Source: Notospermus geniculatus
Taxonomy: Eukaryota; Nemertea; Pilidiophora; Heteronemertea; Lineidae
Length of the DNA stretch: 64,000 nt
Direction of reading: 5' to 3'
Assembly (NCBI GenBank): GCA_002633025.1
Contig: NMRB01001167.1
Span: 150,811-214,810, forward strand
Shown in pieces: positions 10,491 to 21,746 of this stretch; the stretch's first letter is position 1, and each line of letters begins with the position of its first letter. The notes beneath the pieces are model-generated. The model had not been told where the DNA came from, did not search any database, and worked only from the letters and a program-made list of their open reading frames with translations. Position numbers and translations under genes: made by a program.

Positions 10491-11032
10491 CACTCATCCC
10501 AAAAAAATAAATGGACATCAGTTTTTTCTGAATTTCTCAAAAACTAATCAAGGTTGAAATGTCTACCTGATATGGATGATAGCATATCGTCCCAGCTATT
10601 CAAGAATGCCACAAGTGAAAAAATGTACCACATCTTGATTTGGATGGAAGCAATTTGGCCCATGCTTAAAACACCTCTGAAAAAGCCCCTTTAGCCTTTT
10701 GTGAGCGGTGGTTTGTCAATAAATAGTGTGGTGAATGAATGAGAGTTATAACCAGCGCTATACCCAGAACTGAGGTTGACCAACGTAATAGATTCCTCTC
10801 TGACCGGACAATAGATATTGGTTTATTGTAAAAATCGACCCTATGAACTTCATTTCAATCAGCAGTTATTCAGAAAGCAGAGCCACATACCCGCAACAAT
10901 AGGCCTACCACTGAATTCATGTGGCCCCATGAATAATGAGGTTCTGTTTACCAACACATTAAACGGACCAACCCACAAATTCAATAGCCAATGTATCATT
11001 GGGAACACACGGCCTTCAAGTGCTTCAGGGAC

Positions 11033-11736
11033 GCCGAATCGGTTAATGTCGTCCTGGGTATAACAGAAATACACCCAGGTTAAATGTCGTCCTACAAAAC
11101 TATACCCTGGGTATAGTTCGATCTACAAAAGTATACCCAGTACCGTAGTTTTGAGCCTAGGCACGAGTTGGGAACGGATGGCCGCCATCTTGTTTCTCGC
11201 TTCAACTGAGACGGCAGTTCAGCAATCAACATCGTCAAAATACCAGTCAGTATTGTCAGCTTTTGTGCTCATCGATAGCATGGGTCAACAGTTAACATTT
11301 GTCTTAACACAATGGTCCAAACTTACCGCAAGTTACGCTCACAATTTCAAAGAAATGAGCAAACGAACAGAGCCGATCTTCGTCATATGTTTGTTCGGTG
11401 TCGTGCGTTCATCTACGCCCGCATCGACATTACATCAGCCGTGCTGCGAGTACTATTGCGGATTTGAATGACGATAAACGGCACGAAAAATTCTTTGATG
11501 ACTGTCGGTACGATATATTAAAATGGTACCTGTCGGACGCTAGAGCGATGTTTTTCGACTTGTCATGCTTGTGCATGGTCATGTGGCATTTGCAAGAACA
11601 ATCTCGTCTTCAGGTGCGGTATCCAATCCTCGGTATACTTTTGTAGATCGAACTATACCCAGGGTATAGGTTTGTAGGACGACATTGAACCTGGGTATAT
11701 TTCTGTTAAACCCAGGACGACATTAACCGATTCGGC
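11033..11736 (+). mobile_element. Mutator-like non-autonomous element with 9-bp TSD
   Basis: Terminal inverted repeats of about 110 bases begin GCCGAATCGGTTAATGTCGT and end in the complement. They are bounded by an exact 9-bp direct repeat TTCAGGGAC (11024-11032 and 11737-11745). Long terminal repeats with 9-bp duplications are typical of Mutator-like elements. The interior (about 11146-11620) contains an open frame at 11151-11471 and shares sequence with the insertion at 1876-2370. No transposase domain is present. The interior may be captured host DNA or a remnant of the element's own gene. Confidence 0.75.
11151..11471 (+). other. Cargo open frame in the Mutator-like element
   Basis: A 106-codon frame includes AAILFLAST, NFKEMSKRTEP and a terminal CGFE, all matched by the inverted copy at 2037-2348. 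Between these islands the two copies differ by indels that shift frame; the LRPHRHYIS segment continues in another frame here. No product is recognised. The GCCGCCATCTTG word at 11182 is a YY1-type site often seen at promoters, so the cargo could be a captured promoter plus first exon. It is probably not functional protein-coding DNA. Confidence 0.3.
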
Positions 11737-12099
11737 TTCAGGGACTATGTCAAAGGTGTTTTAAGCATGGGCCAAATTATTTCAATAAAAGTGGCCAAAA
11801 AACACATTATTTGTTAGAATTTTTAGAAAACGAAATCATATTTGGAATGCCCTTTGGAAGAGCAACAAGGTCATATCAATTTTTTCAGCGAAATACTTAA
11901 AATAAGAAAGTAGGGAAAAACACAACTTTGCAAAATTGCTTCCATCAAAATCAAGATGTGGTAGATGTTTTCACTTGTGGCATTCTTGAATAGCTGAGAC
12001 GATATGCTATCATCCATATCAGGTAGACATTTCAACCTTGATTAGTTTTTGAGAAATTCAGAAGAAACTGATGTCCATTTATTTTTTGGGATGAATGTA

Positions 12100-13845
12100 C
12101 ATGTAGGTGTAGGCAGAGATGGCAAGAGGAAAAGTAGCAATCTGAACGGAAAATAAAATAAACATTGGTTGAAATTCTAATAATGTATTCCTTAAACCGG
12201 TTTTCTGTCTTTACGGCATTTTCAAAAGTGAATATAGAATGAAACAAATAACATTATATTCATGAAGGCGTTGTCATGTTACCCAGAGTGAGGGAACTGG
12301 GCAAGGGGCTGTGTTGTGTGTTGGGGGGGGGGGGGGTGCTGGGCTGTTTCCCTGGCTTCAGCGGACGCTGAATTCTGAATGGATAATCTCTGGGAGTTTG
12401 TGTTACCTACAGCTACGAAACACAGACGCGATCAAGCAATATCGAGCGACCCTCCACGGTAAAAAGTTAACTTCTTGATATACCCTCCCGCGAAAATGTC
12501 GGCCTATGGGGGTCAAAACGTCAGGAGGTAGAAGGAACTTCGCGACAACTCTCCGATGAATAGAATGCATCGGATGGAATAAATCGACTGAGATAAGATA
12601 GATATCTAAATTCTGACTGAGGAATTCCAGAAAAATGTGCAGAAAAACCGACGCAATAATCATCTGTAAGAGGTAGTATTGAAATATATACATTATGCCT
12701 CAACACCCCGAATGACGAGTTCTTTGTAAGGCACGTGATCATATTGTCGTCGCTGAATGTCATTTTTTGGTTCTTACAGGCATTAATCTTTCTCAAGTAA
12801 GATTACTTACAGCAAACGTGTAGGATGGATCTACAACCTCGTTTTCGCCTTCAGTCTACCCTTGTAATATTGATTAAGCCTCTTGCTGGGAGCTGCTTTA
12901 CACTACTGTTTACACCGTGCGGGTGCGTACCGGATCTAGGCTGGATCGAGGAGGGTTCGGTTATTTTCCCCCGTGTGTTAGCTCAGTTACCAGAATTGGT
13001 TCATATCTTCAACTATAACAACACCTCCCTAAGGATGGGTAGGATAAACAAAGTCCAGGATTTGGAGTTCCTCTTGGTGGTCTTATTCATCGATATCACT
13101 CTTTAAACATCCTCGGAGGTTACCAACTCACAAAGACAGTACCAGTGTCTATACATCAATGTCACGTAAAACTGCAAAGAAAAACGTCCAAAGGGGTCTT
13201 ACAAAACAATACAGAAAAGAGCCAGTGGAGTCCGAACTCCACCCCAGCACGTGGCCGTGACGTGCTGCCACCTATCGATTAAACTGTAGACTAGCTAGGC
13301 CTAGTCAAACATGAAAACGGGCCTAAAACCACCTAGATACATAGGTTTTCAGACTACAAACATTGATATAGAGTTATTACAAACCAAGGTACATCTTGAT
13401 ACTAGGAATAAGGCATCAGAACCAGAAGTTCGCACGAACAAGACGGAGAAAACCCGCCGAGGACATGATGACCTCGTGCGCCATGAAGGTCGAGGCCCGC
13501 GAAAATACAACCAGGCCCACTTGAAAGGGCCATAAAACCGTACACAGATCGGTTGCTTCAAAATATTTGACGTATTTAAGATCTACAACTGTTCATCTTT
13601 TTATTCCTTATCTCTGTATGGGATTACGAAGAGAAATAAGTTGCAAGAATCCCAAAGAAGTGCGGCCGGGGATTGACTGTACACTCGGTCAGTTTCATAA
13701 AAATGGCGAATGCGTCCTTGCACTTGCTCAGTGCGCGCACGTGATCCCGTAACCATGGCGATGGCGGCGCCCAAAAGAACAACTCGACCATTACAGGACG
13801 TCTCATAAAAATATCTTCATTAAATTTAGAACTGCTGTTCTCATA
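12100..13845. other. Gene-poor stretch
   Basis: No supported gene or complete element is seen. A run of 14 Gs lies at 12323-12336. Frames at 12403-12796 (-), 12825-13106 (+) and 13311-13535 (+) lack domains and splice context. Confidence 0.35.
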
Positions 13846-14014
13846 AGGGGCACGGTCCGCGTGAGCTACTGCGAAACTAATGCATTAGGCCAGCCCTGCA
13901 TACCACGATATATAAATACACACAGCACACCTGGATGACCTAATTTCTGTCTGCAGTGCAGTACACCTGACTGCGGACAAGATTTTGCAGTAGCTCATGC
14001 GGTGTGTGTCCCTA
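13846..14014. repeat. Imperfect foldback element
   Basis: AGGGGCACGGTCCGCGTGAG then CTACTGCGAAA on the left mirrors TTTTGCAGTAGCTCATGCGG then TGTGTGTCCCT on the right. The spacer is AT-rich with TATATAAATA. Confidence 0.45.
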
Positions 14015-16688
14015 ATGTTACATCAACGATTAGCGAGCAACTGTATCCCTGTTACACATTATAACCTGCATCTAGAGTAAATATCGGAAACCATTGACAT
14101 CGCCCCGATGTCCCTCTCTTGTTCACATGAAGGTTTCGTTCCTGCAGCGATAGGAGATGGATACGAGCCATCTTGTGGTACGCATTCGAACGAACCGACC
14201 TCGAATTAGATCGAGGCCGGTTACCGAAACCGCAGCGTGTAAAAGTGATCAATCCATCCAGAACCGAACCCGCCCGTGGAGGGTGGAGGTGGGTTTTCTC
14301 GAACCCGCACCGTGTAAAAAGGCTTAATGAAGTCAATATTTAATGAATCCTCGCAACATTACTCACGTGCATGTAATACCCAACTGTACATTTATCTATT
14401 GCTGCATCTACGTATACCACTTTATCTTAAAGCTGATATGATACAAATTGTAGTAGGCCGTCTGCGAAATAGCTCCATGAATCGATTGGCTCGTGGGCAT
14501 CGTACAGTTAAGTACAAGATATGGATATGAAGGTTTGGTTCACGTAGTGACCATTATTTTCATACCGGTTTTGCCCGATTCACTCTTCGATAGCGCGGTT
14601 ATTCACATTATCATAACCAGGGCTTCGCACTCACGCAGAAAGCTTTCATTGTGAGGCTGAAGATTGGAAGCCAATAAAATCGGATAACCTTCGATAGAGA
14701 TGAACTTTTAGTGAATAACCTTAATAAGTTAAAAGTAGATATCCATTTGCTGCTTCGGATTTCTTCTGGGGCCATAATATTCGTTAGTTGACCAAAAAAT
14801 TGCGTTTAATGCCCAGTGCATTCGCGATATCCAATACATGGCAGAATAACACAGGCAGGACGAGCCTATTATTGGAAGGCGTAGGGGTTTCAGGATTGTT
14901 AGATATAAGTCAACATCACAGACGAATTTGCTGTTTGCGTAAAATGATACATTTTGTGGGAGAAAGGTTACAATAAACTAGCCGATTTTTGAGAGATGGT
15001 ATGAATTATTAATGTAGATAACTCCTATGAAACGCCTAGATTGCCTGGATTCTACGTGTAGTGCCATAACTTCTCTGGTGGCAAAGCAGTGAACTATCCT
15101 TAGGGCCATGTCGGGTATTGGAAGTTCAGAATTTCTAAAATGGTGCCCCATGTGGTAGTCTGTAGTTTCCGGAAAGCTGGAAAGTATGTTGGAAAGCTGG
15201 AAAGTGTGGGGAATTCCAAAGGTTCAGTATAGAATCTGGAATATCGCGATGGAACGTTCTTGGTGGTGTTTGAAGTTGCTGTTCTTATGTGTTGTGGTCG
15301 TCGTCACCAGGTAAACCACGCACACTGGCTACTCAGTTAGGCCTGCTTAAAGGGACTCATGCGAAAAGTGCCAGTACAGCGAATTTTCTTCAGTACCACC
15401 TTTCTCCGGAAGATGGCGCAGAAGTACGTCGTAGCAACCGTTGATTTCCCTGGTGTCAGTAACGATAACTAAAACAGTTTGTTTCAGAATAACATTGTTC
15501 GTGTCATAACTCTCCCTCAAATAAATTGATATAAATACTTATTATATTTGGATGACTAATTCTGTAGAAAAAAATGGGCATATGCGAAACAAGCAGGGTG
15601 TGAGGGCCAATGTCCGTCTCAGACTGCCACAAAAGGGCAGCTGGGGGGTGTTGGGGAGAGTCGAAATATCTAAAGAAAGTGCACAAGGAAGGTGAAGCTC
15701 TTCGGGAGTGTGCATGTGTATGGGGTGGGGCCCTGGGGGTCTGGTGATGGCCACTCCCAGGAAATCGATTTTCATATTTTTTTAAGTACCGGTATTAATT
15801 AGAATAGAAGAAACGCAGCATTGAAGTTTTATTGAAGGCCGATGATCAGGTTAATGTGTGTGACCCAGACTGATAACACCTGCAACACAGAATAGGAACG
15901 GAAGGAGGTACACGGCGTTTTCGGTTCGCTCCACTTGTACAGTAAGATGAAACAATCTGACCTCTGCAATTGAGATTATCTGCGTGTGACCTGCATATCA
16001 CTTCAGTTCACCTATAGGCCTCGTCAGTTCATTGAGTATCATTCAGTTTGGCAGCCATGAAAAAGAGAGCATGGGTGTCATACGAGAACTGGTGGTGGTT
16101 TTGGAGTTGATGTTAGCATGATGTGTTGATGAACGATGCCAAATGCGAGGGTCCGAGGGTTCGAGTCCGGTAGAAAGCTCTACGTCTTCACCTTAGAAAC
16201 CCGTTATTTATGCAAATACACATTCAGTGGAAGAAGGCCTGCAGGCTTCATATCATGGGGCCTTATTCATCAAGCCGTCGTAAGTATAAATACGTAAGAA
16301 ATTCTTAAGTAATACGTACGCATTTTCGTACGTGGTATTCAGGAAGATTTCGTAAGAATTACTTAAAGCCGCACACTATGCACCGCTACTCACTCCCCAG
16401 TTCGGCCGAATAGATAGTGCAACCTCATCTACAGGCGCGCGTAGTGTATAGAACCATAGAACCACATATTATAGCATTATCCTGCATCGAGGTTTTGGGA
16501 ATCCCCTTGGGGAATCCCCAATGCTGTGTGTAGTCTTGCGCAGCCAACCACACAGTACTGCAACGGTTCCCCAGATTCGAAACAGCGGCTGGGTGACCGA
16601 GACTATGCTCGTCGATTATAACCCATCTGTCTATAGTGTCTGGCTTTAAAAGTTTAAGAGGGTTTGGTGAATGGGTCTACTTCGTAAG
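14015..16688. other. Gene-poor stretch with minor repeats
   Basis: The segment at 14085-14122 (CGGAAACCATTGACATCG...GTCCCTCTCTTGTT) recurs at 4761-4799. GGAAAGCTGGAAAGT is tandemly repeated at 15174-15206. The interval 16256-16378 contains GGGGCCTTATTCATCAAGCC and mirrored CGTAAG/CTTAAGTAA words like a decayed MITE, and 16532-16612 resembles the ATAGTCTCG-ended family. No gene is supported. Confidence 0.4.
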
Positions 16689-16914
16689 TAAAGCGGCCTG
16701 TCCACGTGCAATAAGTATGGCACGCCAAAGTGGAATTTATTCAACCCTGTGAAATACATGTCAACATTTGAAAAATACAAGTCAACACAACGAAATACCC
16801 GACAACAATTTTTCAAACATGTGTCAACTTTCTTAAAACATGGACAACATTTTCAAACACACGTCAACACTGAAATATGTCTATCTTGTGAAAAAAATCT
16901 ATCAAGATGTTGAC

Positions 16915-17130
16915 AATTTTTTCGTTCAACATTCTTGAAAAAAATCTTTCATCTTAAAAAAAAAATTCAACATCTTGAAAAAAATCTTTCAACATCTTGA
17001 AAAAATTTATTCAACATCTTGACAAAATTTTTTCAAGATCTTGAAAAAAAATTTTCAACATCTTGAAAAAAATCTTTCAACATCTTGAAAAATTTTTGTC
17101 AACATCTTGAAAAAATTTGTTCAAGATACA
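16915..17130. repeat. TCAANNNNTTGA iteron array, left arm
   Basis: About nine imperfect units of roughly 20-24 bases each contain TCAACATCTTGA or TCAAGATCTTGA, an interrupted palindrome, followed by A-rich spacer. The same array is mirrored at 19985-20175. Placement within transposon arms suggests transposase binding sites, by inference only. Confidence 0.7.
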
Positions 17131-18228
17131 CGTGACGAGTTGAAAAATTTCGTTCAACATTCACGTGACCTATGGGTGGTTATATCCGCAAAAAGTAAAC
17201 ATTGACACAACCGAGACACAGATCACAAAATCAGAGACGTGCTTTTAGAAAACAGGGTGGAATTTGATTGGATGTTGCTGCATGGTGATGTCCCATCATG
17301 CCTCAGCACGAATTAAGATAAAATGGGGCGCTGCGTTCGCTTTCGTAAAAATCGGTTTTTAGCTCAGCTGACCAAAGGTCAGCGGAGCTAGTCATATGTA
17401 TACTGAGTGGCGTCCGTCTGTGTGTCGTCCGTTAAACTGGCACGTTTCGCAACCGCACGGCCCAGGGTCATGAAAGTTGGTGGAGAGGTAGGCCCTGGGA
17501 AGGACTCGAAACAGAACAAAAGATTTTGGCGATTTGACCCACATTGTGCCCCCCAGGGGGCAATTTGCGCAAAACGAAATATCTCAATATCTCAGCACCT
17601 GTGATAAATATGTCGACCAAAAGTGATGGAATAGATAGGTTGATATTTTCTACATCCGTTCAAAGGGGAAATAATGTCAGATCTGTCCACCAGGGGGTCC
17701 TATTCAACAAAATCAAAAACAGGGGTATTTGAATTTCCCGCACTTCAAAGTTCCCAGAGTGACTCTGTACCTGGTGTCCTCTCCACCTATATGTAGCCAG
17801 TGGTAACACTGAGACTGGACTGATACTATGTTCAACATGGCCACTGTCATGACTGTGCTTTTCATCACTTGAGAAGTTCAACGTACTGTTGTATCATGAC
17901 TATCTTTCATCAGGTAAGATCACATACTTAAACTCATTTTTTTAAGTGGGGTAACAGTCTCAATACCTAATTGGTAACTTAGATCATTGAAATAGGTAGA
18001 TTTGAACAGTCTAGTAGGCCTAGTGGAGCATACATTGACACAAGATGATGATCAACCTCACCACCATGATTCATGGCATGAGCGTGTTGTGGTCTCACTA
18101 AACAGTGGGCGGGCATCCAGGCAACCGAGTAGCTTTACCCTGTTTATACTTCATATGTTTGTATTCAATGTCATAGCAAGGAACTACGCCTGGCAAGGTT
18201 TTATGAATTATGGACTGGTTCCCATCCA

Positions 18229-19030
18229 TTAACCCCTTACCACCGTGTGGGTGTCATTAAGACCTATCTCGATTCACCACGAGTTGCAGGCCTATTATTT
18301 GGTATTAAAGGAGCTGGACGTCCAAGTTGTAAACACTCAATCACTGCGGTGCTGCCACCTATTGTCGGTGATATGTACTGACGTGAATATCGTGAATGGG
18401 TTGCATTGGACCGGGCACCAGTCTAACGATCACGGGGCGCTACTGGTGCTGCCACCTTCACGAGGAAATAAAACTAGTTTGCTGGCCACTGTTTGTAAAC
18501 AAACCAGTTTGTTTACAACTTGGACGTCGAGCTCCTTTAACCCTTCCTCACCTGTGACCCAGTAGGTCTCATAATGATAATGATAGCTATCTCAATTCAT
18601 AAGTAATATATTTAAACCCCTTCCCACAAAATGGCTCTGATATGATACAACATGTATCATCTTAATTCATGAAGTCCTTCCCACCCAATGGGTGTAAAAC
18701 GCCATCCAGAGATATTAACCCCTTCCTAGCCAAGTGGTCTGATGAGATATCTTTTTGGATCCATGAAGTGATATTAACCCCTTCCCACCCAATGAGTGTA
18801 ATACGATATCTATCTCGATTCAATAAGCGATGTTAACCCCTTTCTACCCAAGTGGCCTGATAAGATATCTTTTTCGATTGATGAAGTGATATTAACCCCT
18901 TCCCACCCAATAGGTGTAATACGACATCTATCTCGATTCACCAAGAGATATTACGGTAACCCCTTCCTACCCAAGTGGTCTGATAAAATATCTTTTTCGA
19001 TTCACGCAGTGATATTAACCCCTTTCCAAT
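18229..19030 (+). repeat. 59-bp satellite with alternating unit types
   Basis: Units start TTAACCCCTTCC at 18715, 18774, 18833, 18892 and 18957. Type A has ACCCAAGTGG[T/C]CTGATAAGA and type B has CACCCAATGGGTGTAATACG, and they alternate, giving a 118-bp higher-order repeat. The 5' units are more diverged and one is split by the MITE at 18309. Confidence 0.85.
18309..18536. mobile_element. TTAA-flanked MITE
   Basis: AGGAGCTGGACGTCCAAGTT at the left and AACTTGGACGTCGAGCTCCT at the right are inverted repeats flanked by TTAA (18305-18308 and 18537-18540). TTAA duplications point to piggyBac- or Kolobok-type mobilisation. It is the innermost, hence youngest, layer on this side of the nest. Confidence 0.85.
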
Positions 19031-19984
19031 GAACTGATTTCCACGAGGAACGCTTTGCTTGCTAATCATTAAAAAGGCATACTATTCGTACTTCGTTTCC
19101 CCTCTTTCAGCCTCTTGAGTTGGCAGGTCATAGTCAGCTGAGCGCAAGGCCCATGGGCCTCTTGTTAGTGTACTTGAGCCCTGTCGTTAATATTTTTTTG
19201 TAATTTCCTTCGCAGTGCATCAGTTCCAGGATGTATCTAGAAAATGTCTGGCGCAAAACTAAAATAATAGGTGGCTCTGCTGAGATATTAATACTTTTAC
19301 GTGTTTGGTCATAAGTTCTGATTGGGTTAACATATTGACCTAATTCTTGTACATTCTACAGGTGCACATGTCTGTGCATCCGTACATACATGTATGCAAT
19401 TTGCCGCATTAACCCATCCCTCCATTTTGTCAGTAAAATAGGACAGTCAGTAAGATAGCATGCCGAGACCATCTCTCTATTTTACTGACAAAATAGAGGA
19501 AGGGGGTTAATGCGCCAAATTGCATACATGTATGTACGGATGCACAGACATGTGTACCTGAAGAATGTACAAGAATTAGGTCAAAATGTTAACCCAATCA
19601 GAACTTATGACCAAAAACGTAAAAGTATTAATATCTCAGCAGCGCCACCTATTATTTTAGTTACGCGCCAGACATTTTCTAGATACATCCTGGAACTGAT
19701 GCACTGCGAAGGAAATTTCAAAAATATATTAACCACATGGTTCAAGTACAGTAAAAACCGATTTTCACGAAAGCGAACGCAGCGCCCCCTTTTATCTTAA
19801 TTCGTGCTGAGGCATGATGGGGCATCACCATGCAGCAACACCCAATCAAATTCCACCCTGTTTTCTAAAAGCACGTCTCTGATTTAATGATCTGTGTCTC
19901 TGTTGTGTCAATGTTTACTTTTTGCGGATATAACCACCCATAGGTCACGTGAATGTTGAACGAAATTTTTTAACTCGTCACGTG

Positions 19985-20175
19985 GATCTTGACCAAATTT
20001 TTTCAAGATGTTGACAAAAAATTTTCAAGATGTTGAAAGATTTTTTTCAAGATGTTGAAAATTTTTTTTCAAGATCTTGAAAAAATTTTGTCAAGATGTT
20101 GAACAAATTTTTTCAAGATGTTGAAAGATTTTTTTCAAGAATGTTGAACGAAAAAATTGTCAACATCTTGATAGA
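19985..20175. repeat. TCAANNNNTTGA iteron array, right arm
   Basis: Mirror image of the array at 16915-17130, with units of the type TTTTTTCAAGATGTTGAAAG. Unit number and spacing differ slightly from the left arm. Confidence 0.7.
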
Positions 20176-20287
20176 TATTTTTCACAAGATAGACATATTT
20201 TCAGTGTTGACATGTGTTTGAAAATGTTGTCAATGTTTTTTGAAAGTTGACACATGTTTGAAAAATTGTTGTCGGGTATTTCGTTGT

Positions 20288-21547
20288 CACAGTGGTCCTT
20301 AACCGGAAGAAAGTGCAAAAAAAATTTACTCAAATAAAACCTACGTCAGAATATTCCTAAGACAACCTAGTTTCATTTGCTGAAGGAACGAAAAAAATCT
20401 GTTGGGAAAATTTTGAGAAAATCCACTTTTTCGAAATGGCGGCCATTTTGGATGCTGGAAATTTGAGAAAAAGGGCTGCAGTTTTCAATATTCATTCTGA
20501 ATTGGCAGATTTCCTCAGGAAATGATAGTAGTGGCCATCCTGCATCAATATATAATGCAAAGCACCCAATTTGGTGTTATACAGGGTGTCTCATGCAAAA
20601 AAACAGGGAAGACAGTGTTATTTTGAAACATCATTTACAAATGCCATTTGAACATGGCTGATAAGGCACATAGAGATTCTTCACTTGCACAGTAATCACG
20701 GTGGCCAACCGTACAGGGTCAGAAAGCGTCCCGTTCCAATTCCATACCATTGCCAAAACTGAATTAGATGCAGTAAACACTCCCCAACACTACTGAAGTA
20801 CACTGGATGGGTGAAGAATTTTGATTCATGACAGAAAATGATAATCAGGTGTACAGCAATTAATTCTCATTGGGCGATCATGCATCACGGGAAATTTTGT
20901 TCACCCGTAACCCTGTACAGTTGGCCATCGTGGCAATTCACAGTTCCATCTAAACATGAGCAACATTGTATTCCAGAACACTCTGTCGGCAAACGTCTAT
21001 CATGTGCATCATAGCATCATAGCCCGTAATTGTTTCCAGAAGGTCATCATTTCCAACAATTGAAATGCTGCCTTTCCTAAAACAAAGAAGGCAAACTTTA
21101 GCCCTGACAGTTTCATGATCCATTCTTCCAATACGGGTACGTTTACTGTCCCAGCTGAAGGACTGTGTGGATAAGGACTCAACAGGGCATTTATATGGGC
21201 ATAGTCCCTTTATTATGATATAAGATGGTCTCGGGTGTCATCTTAGTTCTATCTGGTGGTCACGTCACTTTCAGAAAATGACAAAAGGGTGTCTGCAATG
21301 GCCACTACTATCATTTCCTGAGGAAATCTGCCAATTCAGAATGAATATTGACAACTGCAGCCCTTTTTCTCAAATTTCCAGCATCCAAAAGGCCGCCATT
21401 TCGAAAAAGTGGATTTTCTCAAAATTTTCCCAACAGATTTTTTTCGTTCCTTCAGCAAATGAAACTAGGTTGTCTTAGGAATATTCTGACGTAGGTTTTA
21501 TTTGAGTAAAATTTTTTTGCACTTTCTTCCGGTTAAGGACCACTGTG
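20288..21547. mobile_element. 1.26-kb inverted-repeat element with TTGT duplication
   Basis: Arms of roughly 255 bases start CACAGTGGTCCTTAACCGGA and end in the complement. TTGT flanks both sides (20284-20287 and 21548-21551), and removing one copy plus the element restores the sequence of the opposite host arm. Both arms contain a GCCGCCATTT core. The spacer (20546-21290) has a short - strand frame with a CxxC motif. CAC-type ends with 4-bp duplications recall Chapaev-like elements; this assignment is inferential. Confidence 0.8.
20950..21123 (-). CDS. 57-residue CxxC frame inside the 1.26-kb element
   Basis: A short frame from ATG 21121-21123 to a stop at 20950-20952 contains VCLLCLRKG (CxxC at residues 11 and 14) and a later VCRQSVLEY. 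That pattern recalls N-terminal zinc-binding segments of some DNA transposases. The frame is closed on both sides, so this is at best the remnant N-terminus of a transposase. It may be chance. Confidence 0.3.
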   Translation of the reverse strand: MDHETVRAKVCLLCFRKGSISIVGNDDLLETITGYDAMMHMIDVCRQSVLEYNVAHV

Positions 21548-21746
21548 TTGTGTTGACATGTATTTCTCAAATGTTGACATGTATTTCACAGGGTTGAATA
21601 AATTCCACTTTGGCGTGCCATAAATAAGGATCAAAATGGGCCAAATTATTCCCACTCTTTCTTCCATCCATTATACAGAAGCACATGACACCTGTTTTGG
21701 GCCCCATATTGTGCAGTAATATTGTACCGTGGAAAAAACCGCTTTA

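Larger units (their letters stand above)
10491..12097. mobile_element. 1.6-kb long-inverted-repeat element, TA-flanked
   Basis: It is flanked by TA (10489-10490 and 12098-12099). Left end CACTCATCCCAAAAAAATAA and right end TTATTTTTTGGGATGAATG are inverted; arms of roughly 190 bases run 10491-10680 and about 11930-12097, sharing AATCAAGGTTGAAATGTCTA. A Mutator-like element (11033-11736) is inserted in the spacer. No transposase is recognisable, so it is probably a non-autonomous Tc1/mariner-type derivative. Confidence 0.75.
17362..19164 (+). mobile_element. 1.8-kb hairpin-ended insertion with TTA duplication
   Basis: It begins with the hairpin GCTCAGCTGACC-AAA-GGTCAGCGGAGC and ends GGCCCATGGGCCTCTTG. 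TTA flanks it at 17359-17361 and 19165-19167. Removing the insertion and one TTA restores collinearity with the opposite arm of the host element. The left third is non-coding with GTCCGTCTGTGTGTCGTCCG. The right half is the 59-bp satellite. No gene is present; class unassigned (3-bp TTA would suit Harbinger-type, but the ends do not confirm it). Confidence 0.7.
16716..21622. mobile_element. 4.9-kb long-inverted-repeat element with 6-bp TSD
   Basis: It is bounded by AATAAG (16710-16715 and 21623-21628). Ends TATGGCACGCCAAAGTGGAA and the complement begin near-identical arms that run, apart from later insertions, almost to the centre at about 19430-19490. Both arms carry an array of TCAACATCTTGA-like units (16915-17130 and 19985-20175). 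The element is broken by insertions at 17362-19164 and 20288-21547. No transposase is recognisable. Six-base duplications occur with Polinton, Ginger or Dada elements, but nothing else ties it to those. Confidence 0.8.
16689..21746. mobile_element. TAAAGCNGCC MITE split by the 4.9-kb element
   Basis: 16689-16715 and 21623-21746 together form one MITE related to the intact copy at 24937-25096: both share AAAGC[G/T]GCC at the left end, then AGGATCA[A/C]AATGGGC, CTTTCTTCCA, GGGCCCCATATTGTGCA and a terminal GCTTTA. The two parts are separated by the element at 16716-21622, so this MITE is the oldest layer of the nest. Confidence 0.65.

Noticed and set aside
16145-16180. GAGGGTTCGAGTCC as a tRNA B box
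   Set aside because: No A box at the right distance and no foldable tRNA.
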